DNA of 64,000 nucleotides. It comes from Arthrobacter sp. PM3 (GTDB lineage Bacteria; Actinomycetota; Actinomycetes; Actinomycetales; Micrococcaceae). The stretch spans positions 3,280,930 through 3,344,929 of the forward strand of contig NZ_CP022314.1 of assembly GCF_003352915.1 (NCBI RefSeq), written 5' to 3'. Below, one piece after another: positions 57,335 to 64,000 of this stretch. Within the stretch, counting starts at the first letter, position 1; every line of letters begins with the position of its first letter. A program made the position numbers and the translations under genes. The notes beneath the pieces were generated by a model. The model did no database searches. It worked only from the letters and a program-made list of their open reading frames with translations, and had not been told where the DNA came from.

Positions 57335-58075
57335 ATGGTTTTTGGGCGCGGCAGGAAAGCCAAGCAGGAACAGCTGAGCGAGCCGGACACGGCGCGGGAC
57401 GCTGTGGGCGGGGACGCCTTTGCTGACGGCGCCGTGGCGGCGGCCGGCGGCGCCAAGACCTCGGGCCGGGCGGCAACGGGTCCCTTCGACGTCTCGGAAA
57501 TCGACGACCAGGACGGCTATGTTGACCTTGGTGCGCTGCTGATCGCCCCCAGCGAGGGGCTCCAGCTCCGCCTGGAGGTCGAAGAGGCCACCCAGCGCGT
57601 CGTGGCCGTCACGCTGGACCTGGCCGGTTCCAGCCTGCAGCTCCAGGCGTTCGCCGCTCCCCGCTCAGAGGGCCTGTGGGACGAAATCCGTGAGCAGATC
57701 GGCCAGTCGGTCGGCAGCCAGGGCGGCCTGGTCGAGGAGATCGAGGGCACCTTCGGCACCGAACTTGTGGCCAAGCTGCCCGCCGGCGGCGCGGACGGCA
57801 GCCAGGGCTACCGGGTGGCCCGCTTCGTCGGCGTCGACGGCCCCCGCTGGTTCCTGCGCGGCGTCTTCGGCGGCGAGGCGGCGCTGGACCGCGACGCCGC
57901 GGTCGGGCTGGAAGGGCTCTTCCGGAAGATCGTGGTTGTCCGCGGCGAGAACCCCATGCCGCCGCGCGACCTGCTGCAGCTCCGCCTTCCCAAGGACACC
58001 GGGGCGGCTCCGTCCCCGCAGGCCCCGGAATTCGAACGCCCCGAACGCGGACCGGAGATTACCCAGATTGGCTGA
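57335..58075 (+). CDS. DUF3710-family protein
   Basis: A 246-aa protein: FGRGRK near the start, an acidic linker, then the DUF3710 domain (~60-225; DGYVDLGALLIAPSEGLQLR and PRWFLRGVFGGEAAL). A strong AAGGAG lies upstream. It is conserved next to dut in Actinobacteria; the function is unknown. It overlaps the next gene by 8 bases. Confidence 0.9.
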   Translation: MVFGRGRKAKQEQLSEPDTARDAVGGDAFADGAVAAAGGAKTSGRAATGPFDVSEIDDQDGYVDLGALLIAPSEGLQLRLEVEEATQRVVAVTLDLAGSSLQLQAFAAPRSEGLWDEIREQIGQSVGSQGGLVEEIEGTFGTELVAKLPAGGADGSQGYRVARFVGVDGPRWFLRGVFGGEAALDRDAAVGLEGLFRKIVVVRGENPMPPRDLLQLRLPKDTGAAPSPQAPEFERPERGPEITQIG

Positions 58076-58517
58076 TGCCGGCAGGAAAGCCACCGCCGCC
58101 GTGCCGGTCCGGGACCTGCCGGACCGCGGGCGGGTGCTGTGCCATGGCTTCATCGAGTCTGTCACCTACGTGCCGGCCAACCAGGTGGCGTCCTTCATCG
58201 CCATCGTGATCGACCACGACGCGCCCCCGCCGGCGCCCCGGTTCCTGGCGTCCGCCAAGGGCGCGGCGGGTGCCGGGGCACCCGGCAGTGTTCCGGCCGG
58301 CGCCGTGTCCGCTGACCGGGTGCGGCCCGGCGCGCAGCGCCAGCGGCCCGCCGGGCCCAAGGAACGGCTGCGTGTCGTGTGGCTGGGGCGGCGCCGGATC
58401 CCCGGCGTCGACGCCGGCACCGAGCTGCGGCTCGAGGGCATGGTCACCATGCGCGACGGGCTGCCCACGATCTTCAACCCCCGCTACGAAATTCTCTCCC
58501 GCCAGGAGGAGCAATGA
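58068..58517 (+). CDS. OB-fold nucleic-acid-binding domain protein
   Basis: A 149-aa protein that starts at a TTG inside the end of the DUF3710 gene, GGAG about 10 bases upstream; GTG 58101 is an alternative. The OB-like strands are RGRVLCHGFIESVTYVP and ELRLEGMVTMRDGLPTIFNP, interrupted by a Pro/Ala-rich loop (~60-95). Small OB-fold proteins occupy this position in many Actinobacteria (Rv2694c type). The stop overlaps the DUF3159 start (ATGA). Confidence 0.82.
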   Translation: MADAGRKATAAVPVRDLPDRGRVLCHGFIESVTYVPANQVASFIAIVIDHDAPPPAPRFLASAKGAAGAGAPGSVPAGAVSADRVRPGAQRQRPAGPKERLRVVWLGRRRIPGVDAGTELRLEGMVTMRDGLPTIFNPRYEILSRQEEQ

Positions 58518-59308
58518 CCCTGCCCGAGCACCCCGACCGGGCACCCCAGGACCGGCCCGCCGACTCCGGGCCGGGCGCCGCCCAGCCCGTCGCTTCACAG
58601 CCAGCCGCTTCCCGGCCGGCAGCGCCGCCGAGCGTCGCCCAGCTTGCCGGGGACTACGCCGCGAAGGCCGGCCTGCACCGGTCCAGCAACGGCAACATCG
58701 ACGTCCTCAAAAGTGCCGGCGGCATCCAGGGCATCGCGGAAAGCATCCTTCCCGGCCTTGTCTTCCTGATTGCCTTCACCATCGACCGGGAGAACCTGAC
58801 GCTGGCCGTCATCGCCTCCCTGGCGGTGGCCGCCGTCTTCACCGTGGCCCGGCTGGTGCAGCGCAAACCGCTGACACAGGCGCTGGCGGGGTTCATCGGC
58901 GTCGGGCTGTCCGCCTGGCTGGCCACCTCGACCGGGAAAGCGGAGAACTTCTACGTCCTGGGGTTCTTCACCAACCTTGGCTACATCGTGGCGATGTCCA
59001 TCTCCGTGGCCGTCCGCTGGCCGATCGCCGGCCTGCTCTTCGGGTTCATCCGCAACGAGGGCCTGGACTGGCGCAAGGACCCGAAGCGGGTCAGGGCCTA
59101 CTCGATCGGCACGTGGGTGATCGTGGCCGTGCTCGTGCTCCGGCTCGTGGTGCAGGTTCCGCTGTACTTCATGGGGGAGCAGGGCCTCGCCGCACTGGCC
59201 ACGACCCGGCTGCTCATGGGCGCCCCGCTATACATCCTGGGTGTCTGGATTGCCTGGCTGCTGACCCGGCCGGCCCCGGCGGCAGCCGGGGCCAAGGAGC
59301 CCAACTGA
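58514..59308 (+). CDS. DUF3159-family membrane protein
   Basis: A 264-aa protein with a Pro/Ala-rich cytosolic N-terminus and six membrane segments from residue ~75. GGIQGIAESILPGLVFLIAF (~70-89) and RNEGLDWRKDPKRVRAYS (~178-195) are characteristic of DUF3159. The function is unknown. It is the last gene of the dut run, ending at a long bidirectional hairpin. Confidence 0.9.
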   Translation: MTLPEHPDRAPQDRPADSGPGAAQPVASQPAASRPAAPPSVAQLAGDYAAKAGLHRSSNGNIDVLKSAGGIQGIAESILPGLVFLIAFTIDRENLTLAVIASLAVAAVFTVARLVQRKPLTQALAGFIGVGLSAWLATSTGKAENFYVLGFFTNLGYIVAMSISVAVRWPIAGLLFGFIRNEGLDWRKDPKRVRAYSIGTWVIVAVLVLRLVVQVPLYFMGEQGLAALATTRLLMGAPLYILGVWIAWLLTRPAPAAAGAKEPN

Positions 59309-59312
59309 CCGA

Positions 59313-59369
59313 TGCGCCATCAGTAATGGCCGTTATCCAGTCCGGATAACGGCCATTACTGATAGCGCA
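59313..59369. terminator. Bidirectional terminator hairpin
   Basis: A 20-bp perfect stem (59319-59338 with 59344-59363) is extended by TGCGC/GCGCA with one mismatch; the loop is 5 bases. It separates convergent DUF3159 and trkA genes. Confidence 0.85.
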
Positions 59370-59387
59370 CGTGGGAGGTCCGGCCGG

Positions 59388-60131
59388 TCAGCCGTCGAAG
59401 CCGTCGTCGTCGGCGGGCTGGGGGACATGCCCGTGCTGGTCCGAGGTCACCGGGTGCTGGTCGCCGCGCGGCGATTCAGGTGCCAGCAGGGTGCGGAGGT
59501 CGTCCTCGGCCGCGATCGTGGTCACGAAGAAGAGCTCGTCGCCGCCGTCGATCACGTCGTCGCGGCTCGGGGTGATGGGTGCCTGATCCCGCAGGATCGC
59601 CACGAGGGTCGCGTCCTCCGGCCACTCGACGTCACCCACGGTCAGGCCGATCACGTGCGAGTCATGCGGGACGGTGAACTCGACCAGGGAGGACACGCCG
59701 GTCTGCAGGGTCAGCAGGCGGACGAGGTCGCCGATCTCCACCGCCTCCTCCACCAGGGCGGTCATGAGCTGCGGGGTGTTAACCGCGACGTCGACGCCCC
59801 AGGAGTCGTCGAACATCCAGTCATTTTTGGGGTTGTTGACCCGGCCGACAGTACGCCCCACGCCGAACTCGGTCTTGGCCAGCAGCGAGACCACCAGGTT
59901 GACCTTGTCATCACCGGTGGCGGAGACCACGACGTCGGCGTCCTCGAGTTTGGCGTCCTGCAGGGTGCTCAGCTCGCAGGCATCGCCGACCAGCCAGTGC
60001 GCGCCGCGCAGGCCGCTCCGGCCGATCACCTCCGGCTTCTCGTCGATCAGCAGGATTTCGTGCTTGTGGGCCAGCAGTTCGCGGGCGATCGAGGAACCGA
60101 CGCTTCCGGCCCCGACAATGACGACTTTCAC
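59388..60131 (-). CDS. TrkA-type potassium uptake regulatory protein (second)
   Basis: A 247-aa RCK protein: an N-terminal Rossmann domain (VVIVGAGSVGSSIARELL, ~3-20; ligand Asp in LLIDEKP) and a C-terminal TrkA-C domain (~140-220), then an acidic tail. Start GTG 60131 follows the TAA of the preceding trkA directly. RCK proteins gate potassium transporters in response to nucleotides. This corresponds to the ceoB/ceoC pair of mycobacteria. Confidence 0.9.
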   Translation of the reverse strand: MKVVIVGAGSVGSSIARELLAHKHEILLIDEKPEVIGRSGLRGAHWLVGDACELSTLQDAKLEDADVVVSATGDDKVNLVVSLLAKTEFGVGRTVGRVNNPKNDWMFDDSWGVDVAVNTPQLMTALVEEAVEIGDLVRLLTLQTGVSSLVEFTVPHDSHVIGLTVGDVEWPEDATLVAILRDQAPITPSRDDVIDGGDELFFVTTIAAEDDLRTLLAPESPRGDQHPVTSDQHGHVPQPADDDGFDG

Positions 60132-60803
60132 TTAGGACTCCTTGGCGGGGGACTTGGCGAGAACATGGCTGATCTCGGAGCTCCGGTCCACGTTCAACAT
60201 GGCGTGGACGGTGTCGCCGTCCTGGTACGAGGTTCCGGCGGCGGGCAGGACGCCCTCGCCGAACCGGGTCAGATAGGCGACACGGATGCCGGCCACCTTC
60301 TCGATCGACGCGATCGGGTGCCCGATCCAGCCGGGGTTGAGGTCTATCTCGGCCAGGACCAGGCGGCCCGAGGGCTCCCGGAAATCGCCGGCGATGTGCT
60401 GCTCGGGCAGGATCCGGCGCAGGACCTGGTCGGCGCTCCAGCGGACCGCGGCGACCGTGGGGATGCCGAGGCGCTGATAGATTTCGGCACGGCCCGGATC
60501 GTAGATCCTCGCCACAACGTGGGGGACGTGGAACGTCTCGCGTGCCACCCGGGTGGCGAGGATGTTGGAGTTGTCACCGCTGGAGACCGCCGCGAAAGCG
60601 TAGGCTTCCTCGACTCCGGCCCGCTTCAGCGTTTCGCGGTCAAAGCCCACTCCGGTGACCTTCCGTCCGGAGAAGCCTGCCCGGAGCCGCCGGAAGGCGC
60701 GGTCGTCCTGGTCGATGATGGCCACGGAATGGCCGGCGTCCTCCAGCGTGTGTGCCAGGGTTGACCCCACACGGCCACAACCCATGATCACGAAGTGCGC
60801 CAC
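60132..60803 (-). CDS. TrkA-type potassium uptake regulatory protein (first)
   Basis: A 223-aa RCK protein with FVIMGCGRVGSTLAHTLE (~4-21) and IIDQDDRAF; Rossmann domain to ~residue 135, then a TrkA-C domain. It is immediately upstream of the second trkA on the minus strand without spacing, so the two are coupled. It is divergent from the permease gene, 151 bp away. Confidence 0.9.
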   Translation of the reverse strand: MAHFVIMGCGRVGSTLAHTLEDAGHSVAIIDQDDRAFRRLRAGFSGRKVTGVGFDRETLKRAGVEEAYAFAAVSSGDNSNILATRVARETFHVPHVVARIYDPGRAEIYQRLGIPTVAAVRWSADQVLRRILPEQHIAGDFREPSGRLVLAEIDLNPGWIGHPIASIEKVAGIRVAYLTRFGEGVLPAAGTSYQDGDTVHAMLNVDRSSEISHVLAKSPAKES

Positions 60804-60954
60804 ACGGGCCTCCTCTTGGTTCTGCGTCTGATACTGCGTAAAACTCTACCGGCCTGTGCGTGCCGGGAGGCCACCGCCGCGGGCCGCGGGACGGCGTCGT
60901 TGTCTGCGCGGGCTTCGCCGTCATGACATCGCGTCCGAATCAGACTAACTTTGT

Positions 60955-62934
60955 GTGGTGCTGACAATTTTCAACGCCGTGAAGCGGGTGCTGGTAGGCA
61001 AGCCCTTCCGGAACGACCGTCTGGCCCATACGCTCCTGCCGAAGCGGATCGCGCTCCCCATTTTCGCCTCGGACGCACTGTCCTCCGTGGCCTACGCGCC
61101 CGATGAAATCCTTCTCACCCTGGCCCTGGCCGGTGTGAGTGCCGTGGCCATCTCCCCGTGGGTGGGCCTCGCCGTCATGGTGGTGCTCCTGACCGTTGTG
61201 GCCTCCTACCGCCAAAACGTCCACGCCTACCCGTCCGGCGGCGGCGACTACGAGATCGCCAACGTGAACCTGGGCAAGTACGCCGGGCTCACCGTCGCCT
61301 CGGCGCTGCTGGTCGACTACGTGCTGACCGTGGCCGTGTCCATGTCATCGGCCGCGACCTACCTCACCACCGCCGTGCCGTCCCTGCACGGGCAGCAGGC
61401 CGCCATCGCCACGATCGGCGTCATCATCCTTGCCCTGGTAAACCTGCGCGGCATCCGGGAAGCGGGCAGCGTCTTCGCCGTCCCGACCTATATCTTCATG
61501 GCCTCCATCCTCGGCATGACCGCCGTCGGCATCTACCAGTCCGTCACCGGCCAGCTGGGCCAGGCGCCCTCGGCGGCCTTTGAAATCGTGCCGCAACCGG
61601 AATTCGACCAGGGGCTTGTCGGGCTGGCCGGCGCGTTCCTGCTGCTGCGCGCCTTCTCCTCGGGTGCGGCGGCCCTGACCGGTGTCGAGGCCATCAGCAA
61701 CGGTGTGCCGAACTTCCAGAAGCCCAAGAGCAAGAACGCGGCCACCACGCTGCTGATGCTCGGCGTGATTGCCTCCGCGATGCTCGCCGGCATCATCTAT
61801 TTGGCCAACGCCACCAAAGTGCACATCGTGCTGGATCCGGCGACGGAGTTTCTCCTGGACGGCAAGCCGCTGGAGGAGGGGTACATCCAGAACCCCGCCA
61901 TCAGCCAGATCGCGCAGACTGTCTTCGGCCTGGGCTCCATCCCGTTCTACATCGTGGTGGCTGCCACGGGCGTCATCCTCGTCTTCGCCTCGAATACGGC
62001 CTTCAACGGCTTCCCGGTGCTCGGCTCCATCCTGGCCCAGGACGGCTACCTGCCGCGCCAATTGCGCACCCGCGGCGACCGCCTGGCGTTCAGCAACGGC
62101 GTCCTGGCCCTGGCGGCAGGCGCCCTGGTCCTGATCATCGCGTTCGACGCCGACGTCACCAAGCTCATCCAGCTCTACATTGTGGGCGTCTTCATTTCCT
62201 TCACCATGAGCCAGTTGGGCATGATCCGGCACTGGGGCAGGGAACTGAAACTGTCCAAGGATTCCGCCACCCGGTTGCGCATGATCAAGTCCCGGACCAT
62301 CAACACGCTGGGCTTCGGCATGACCGCGCTGGTCCTGGTGATCGTCCTCATCACCAAGTTCACGCAGGGCGCCTGGATTGCGTTGCTGGCGATGTTCGTG
62401 CTGTTCCTGATCATGTGGAGCATCCGGGCCCACTATGACAACGTGGCCAAGGAACTCGCCGTGGATGAGGACTCCTCGCCGCGTGCCCTGCCCACCCGGG
62501 TGCACGCCGTGCTGCTCGTCTCCCATGTGCGCAAACCGGTGCTGCGCGCCCTGGCTTACGCGCGGGCCTCACGCCCGTCGCGGCTGGACGCCATCACCGT
62601 GGACATCAGTCCGGAGGAGACGGAGGCGACGGTCGAGGACTGGGAGAAGCTGGAAATCCCGGTGCCCCTGACGGTACTGGCCAGCCCGTTCCGCGAAACA
62701 GTGTCGCCGATCATGGAGTACATCAAGACCATGCGCCGGGATTCCCCGCGCGACCTGATCGTCGTCTACATCCCCGAGTACGTGGTGGGCAAATGGTGGG
62801 AGCAGCTGGTCCACAACCAGACCGCGCTGCGCATCAAGACCCGGCTGCACTTCGAACCCGGGGTCATGGTGTGCAGCGTGCCGTGGCAGCTGAAATCGTC
62901 CGAAGAAGCCAAGAAACTGCAGGATATCCAATGA
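60955..62934 (+). CDS. APC-superfamily permease, KimA/Rv2690c-like (likely potassium transporter)
   Basis: A 659-aa protein: 12 membrane helices to ~residue 490 and a C-terminal cytosolic ~165-residue domain. LPIFASDALSSVAYAPDEIL (~34-53) is the KimA-type TM1 motif and RNVHAYPSGGGDYEIAN-like TM2-3 loop follows. Bacillus KimA imports potassium and its cytosolic domain binds c-di-AMP. The neighbouring RCK proteins support a potassium role, though Rv2690c-type proteins are not biochemically proven. GTG 60955 is followed by another possible GTG at 60958. Confidence 0.82.
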   Translation: MVLTIFNAVKRVLVGKPFRNDRLAHTLLPKRIALPIFASDALSSVAYAPDEILLTLALAGVSAVAISPWVGLAVMVVLLTVVASYRQNVHAYPSGGGDYEIANVNLGKYAGLTVASALLVDYVLTVAVSMSSAATYLTTAVPSLHGQQAAIATIGVIILALVNLRGIREAGSVFAVPTYIFMASILGMTAVGIYQSVTGQLGQAPSAAFEIVPQPEFDQGLVGLAGAFLLLRAFSSGAAALTGVEAISNGVPNFQKPKSKNAATTLLMLGVIASAMLAGIIYLANATKVHIVLDPATEFLLDGKPLEEGYIQNPAISQIAQTVFGLGSIPFYIVVAATGVILVFASNTAFNGFPVLGSILAQDGYLPRQLRTRGDRLAFSNGVLALAAGALVLIIAFDADVTKLIQLYIVGVFISFTMSQLGMIRHWGRELKLSKDSATRLRMIKSRTINTLGFGMTALVLVIVLITKFTQGAWIALLAMFVLFLIMWSIRAHYDNVAKELAVDEDSSPRALPTRVHAVLLVSHVRKPVLRALAYARASRPSRLDAITVDISPEETEATVEDWEKLEIPVPLTVLASPFRETVSPIMEYIKTMRRDSPRDLIVVYIPEYVVGKWWEQLVHNQTALRIKTRLHFEPGVMVCSVPWQLKSSEEAKKLQDIQ

Positions 62935-64000
62935 GCCCCGACACCCGGACCCGCACCGATACCCGCAACGAGCTGACGGTCGACGTCGGCCCGGTCGCCC
63001 ACGGCGGGCACTGCGTGGCCCGGCACGAGGGCCGGGTCGTGTTCGTCCGGCACGCCATTCCCGGGGAGAAGGTCCGTGTCCGGCTTACCGACGACGGCCC
63101 GGCCGCCAAGTTCTGGCGCGCCGACGTCGTGGAGGTCCTGGAGCCCTCGGCGGACCGGGTGCCGCATTTTTGGGACCTCGCCGACTCCGCAAGGTCGTGG
63201 TCGCACCGGCACCCGCCCGTCGGCGGCGCCGAATTCGGCCACATCTCGCTGGCACGCCAGCGCAGCCTCAAGGCCGACGTCCTGGCCGAACAGCTCACGC
63301 GGCTGGCCGGCATCGAAGTTCCGCCCGGCGGGCCGACGGCAGTTGAGGCCGTGGGGGAGCCGGGCGCGGCGGCGTCGGGCCTTGGCTGGCGGACACGCGC
63401 GGGCTTTGCCGTCACGCCGTCCGGCAAGCTCGGCATGCACGCGCACCGTTCAGACTCCGTCCTGCCTGTGCGGGAGATGCCGCTGGCCGTGGACAGCATC
63501 AACGCGCTCCGGCTGTGGGAGATCGACCTGCAGGGCATCGAGCGGGTCGAAGTCGCCGCCCCGGCGAACGGATCCCGGCCGCTGGTGCTGCTGGTGCCTG
63601 CGGCCGGAACCCGGACCAAGCGCCTGGCCTCCATCCTGGCCCAGCTGCCGGATGACGTCTCCGTGGCGAGCCTGGATCCGGCCTCCGGCGAGGTGGTGCA
63701 GCTGCGAGGCCGCACCTATGTCCAGGAGTCGGCCGCCGGCCACGACTACCGGGTGACGGGTGACGGCTTCTGGCAGATCCACCGGGACGCCCCGGAGACG
63801 CTGGTCGGCGCCGTCACCGGGTTCCTGCACGACGGCGGCTACCTCGCGCCGGGCTCCGTGGTGGCGGATCTGTACGCCGGAGCCGGGCTGTTCACGGCGC
63901 CGCTGGCCGACGCCGTGGGTGTCACGGGCTCCGTGCTGTCGGTTGAGGGGGCGCCGGGAACCAGCCGTGACGCGCGCAAGAACCTGCACGACGCCGCCCA
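62931..64000 (+). CDS. TrmA/RlmD-type RNA (uracil-5-)-methyltransferase, C-terminus cut by window
   Basis: The first ~356 residues are visible. A TRAM domain (~14-72, ELTVDVGPVAHGGHCVARHE), then a linker, GFWQIHRDAPETLV (~280) and the SAM-binding motif I DLYAGAGLFTAPLA (~308-321). It overlaps the permease stop (ATGA), so the two are coupled. The four cysteines that bind a 4Fe-4S cluster in RumA are absent: the region PSADRVPHFWDLADSARSW and following has no Cys. The nucleophilic Cys lies beyond the window, so activity cannot be judged. Confidence 0.9.
   Translation, partial: MSPDTRTRTDTRNELTVDVGPVAHGGHCVARHEGRVVFVRHAIPGEKVRVRLTDDGPAAKFWRADVVEVLEPSADRVPHFWDLADSARSWSHRHPPVGGAEFGHISLARQRSLKADVLAEQLTRLAGIEVPPGGPTAVEAVGEPGAAASGLGWRTRAGFAVTPSGKLGMHAHRSDSVLPVREMPLAVDSINALRLWEIDLQGIERVEVAAPANGSRPLVLLVPAAGTRTKRLASILAQLPDDVSVASLDPASGEVVQLRGRTYVQESAAGHDYRVTGDGFWQIHRDAPETLVGAVTGFLHDGGYLAPGSVVADLYAGAGLFTAPLADAVGVTGSVLSVEGAPGTSRDARKNLHDAA

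Overview
The window is high-GC DNA with dense, co-oriented gene blocks, many GTG/TTG starts and ATGA/GTGA stop-start overlaps. Together with actinobacterial markers (SepH, DUF4193, DUF3093, DUF3710, DUF3159, PAC2, DUF4192, DUF222-HNH, a parE next to a primary sigma factor, a fused cydDC), it points to a chromosome segment from a Micrococcaceae-type actinobacterium, most likely Arthrobacter or Pseudarthrobacter. No tRNA, rRNA, CRISPR array, prophage or insertion sequence was recognised. Most of the window is core genome with a few accessory insertions.

Layout. 1-1.1 kb: lipA (5' part only) and lipB, facing out of the window. 1.2-3.1 kb: a membrane-anchored Ser/Thr-kinase-like protein. 3.2-7.9 kb: two APC permeases; the second forms a tightly overlapped operon with a small anchored protein and an M20 dipeptidase. 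8-13.6 kb: a TIGR01777-type epimerase, a large tricorn-type S41 protease, OsmC and a small membrane protein. 13.7-17 kb: sucB and lpdA, the lipoyl-dependent E2 and E3 that use the product of lipB/lipA. 17.2-23 kb: pepA, PAC2, an MFS transporter and DUF4192. 23.2-27.3 kb: primary sigma factor, a small zinc-ribbon-like protein and parE (parC lies at 42.4-44.9 kb). 27.4-30.4 kb: a secreted M28 peptidase and a BlaR1-like M56 peptidase with a BlaI-type repressor. 30.7-36.9 kb: cydA-cydB-cydDC, cytochrome bd oxidase and its assembly exporter.

36.9-42.4 kb holds a double-GNAT protein, a 50-residue hydrophobic protein, DinB, a DUF222/HNH protein with a duplicated 5' end, a VOC protein and a repeat-rich intergenic segment behind parC. 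45-49.7 kb: a Pat-type GNAT/ADP-forming acyl-CoA synthetase fusion, DUF5998 and an alkaline-phosphatase-superfamily enzyme. 49.8-62.9 kb is the conserved actinobacterial block sepH - DUF4193 - DUF3093 - dut - DUF3710 - OB-fold - DUF3159 - two TrkA-type proteins - KimA/Rv2690c-like permease. It is interrupted between DUF3093 and dut by an MFS transporter and a rifampin-phosphotransferase/PEP-synthase-like protein. The window ends inside a TrmA-type RNA methyltransferase.

The most interesting regulatory signal is a set of three TTCTACA/TGTAGAA dyads in the 0.33-kb region between the divergent blaI and cydA genes. It suggests that a beta-lactam-type BlaI/M56 sensor pair controls the cytochrome bd operon. 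Other notable structures are an in-frame 150-bp tandem duplication at the start of the HNH gene, a family of long hairpin repeats behind parC, the Rph-like insertion, and a likely potassium-uptake module.
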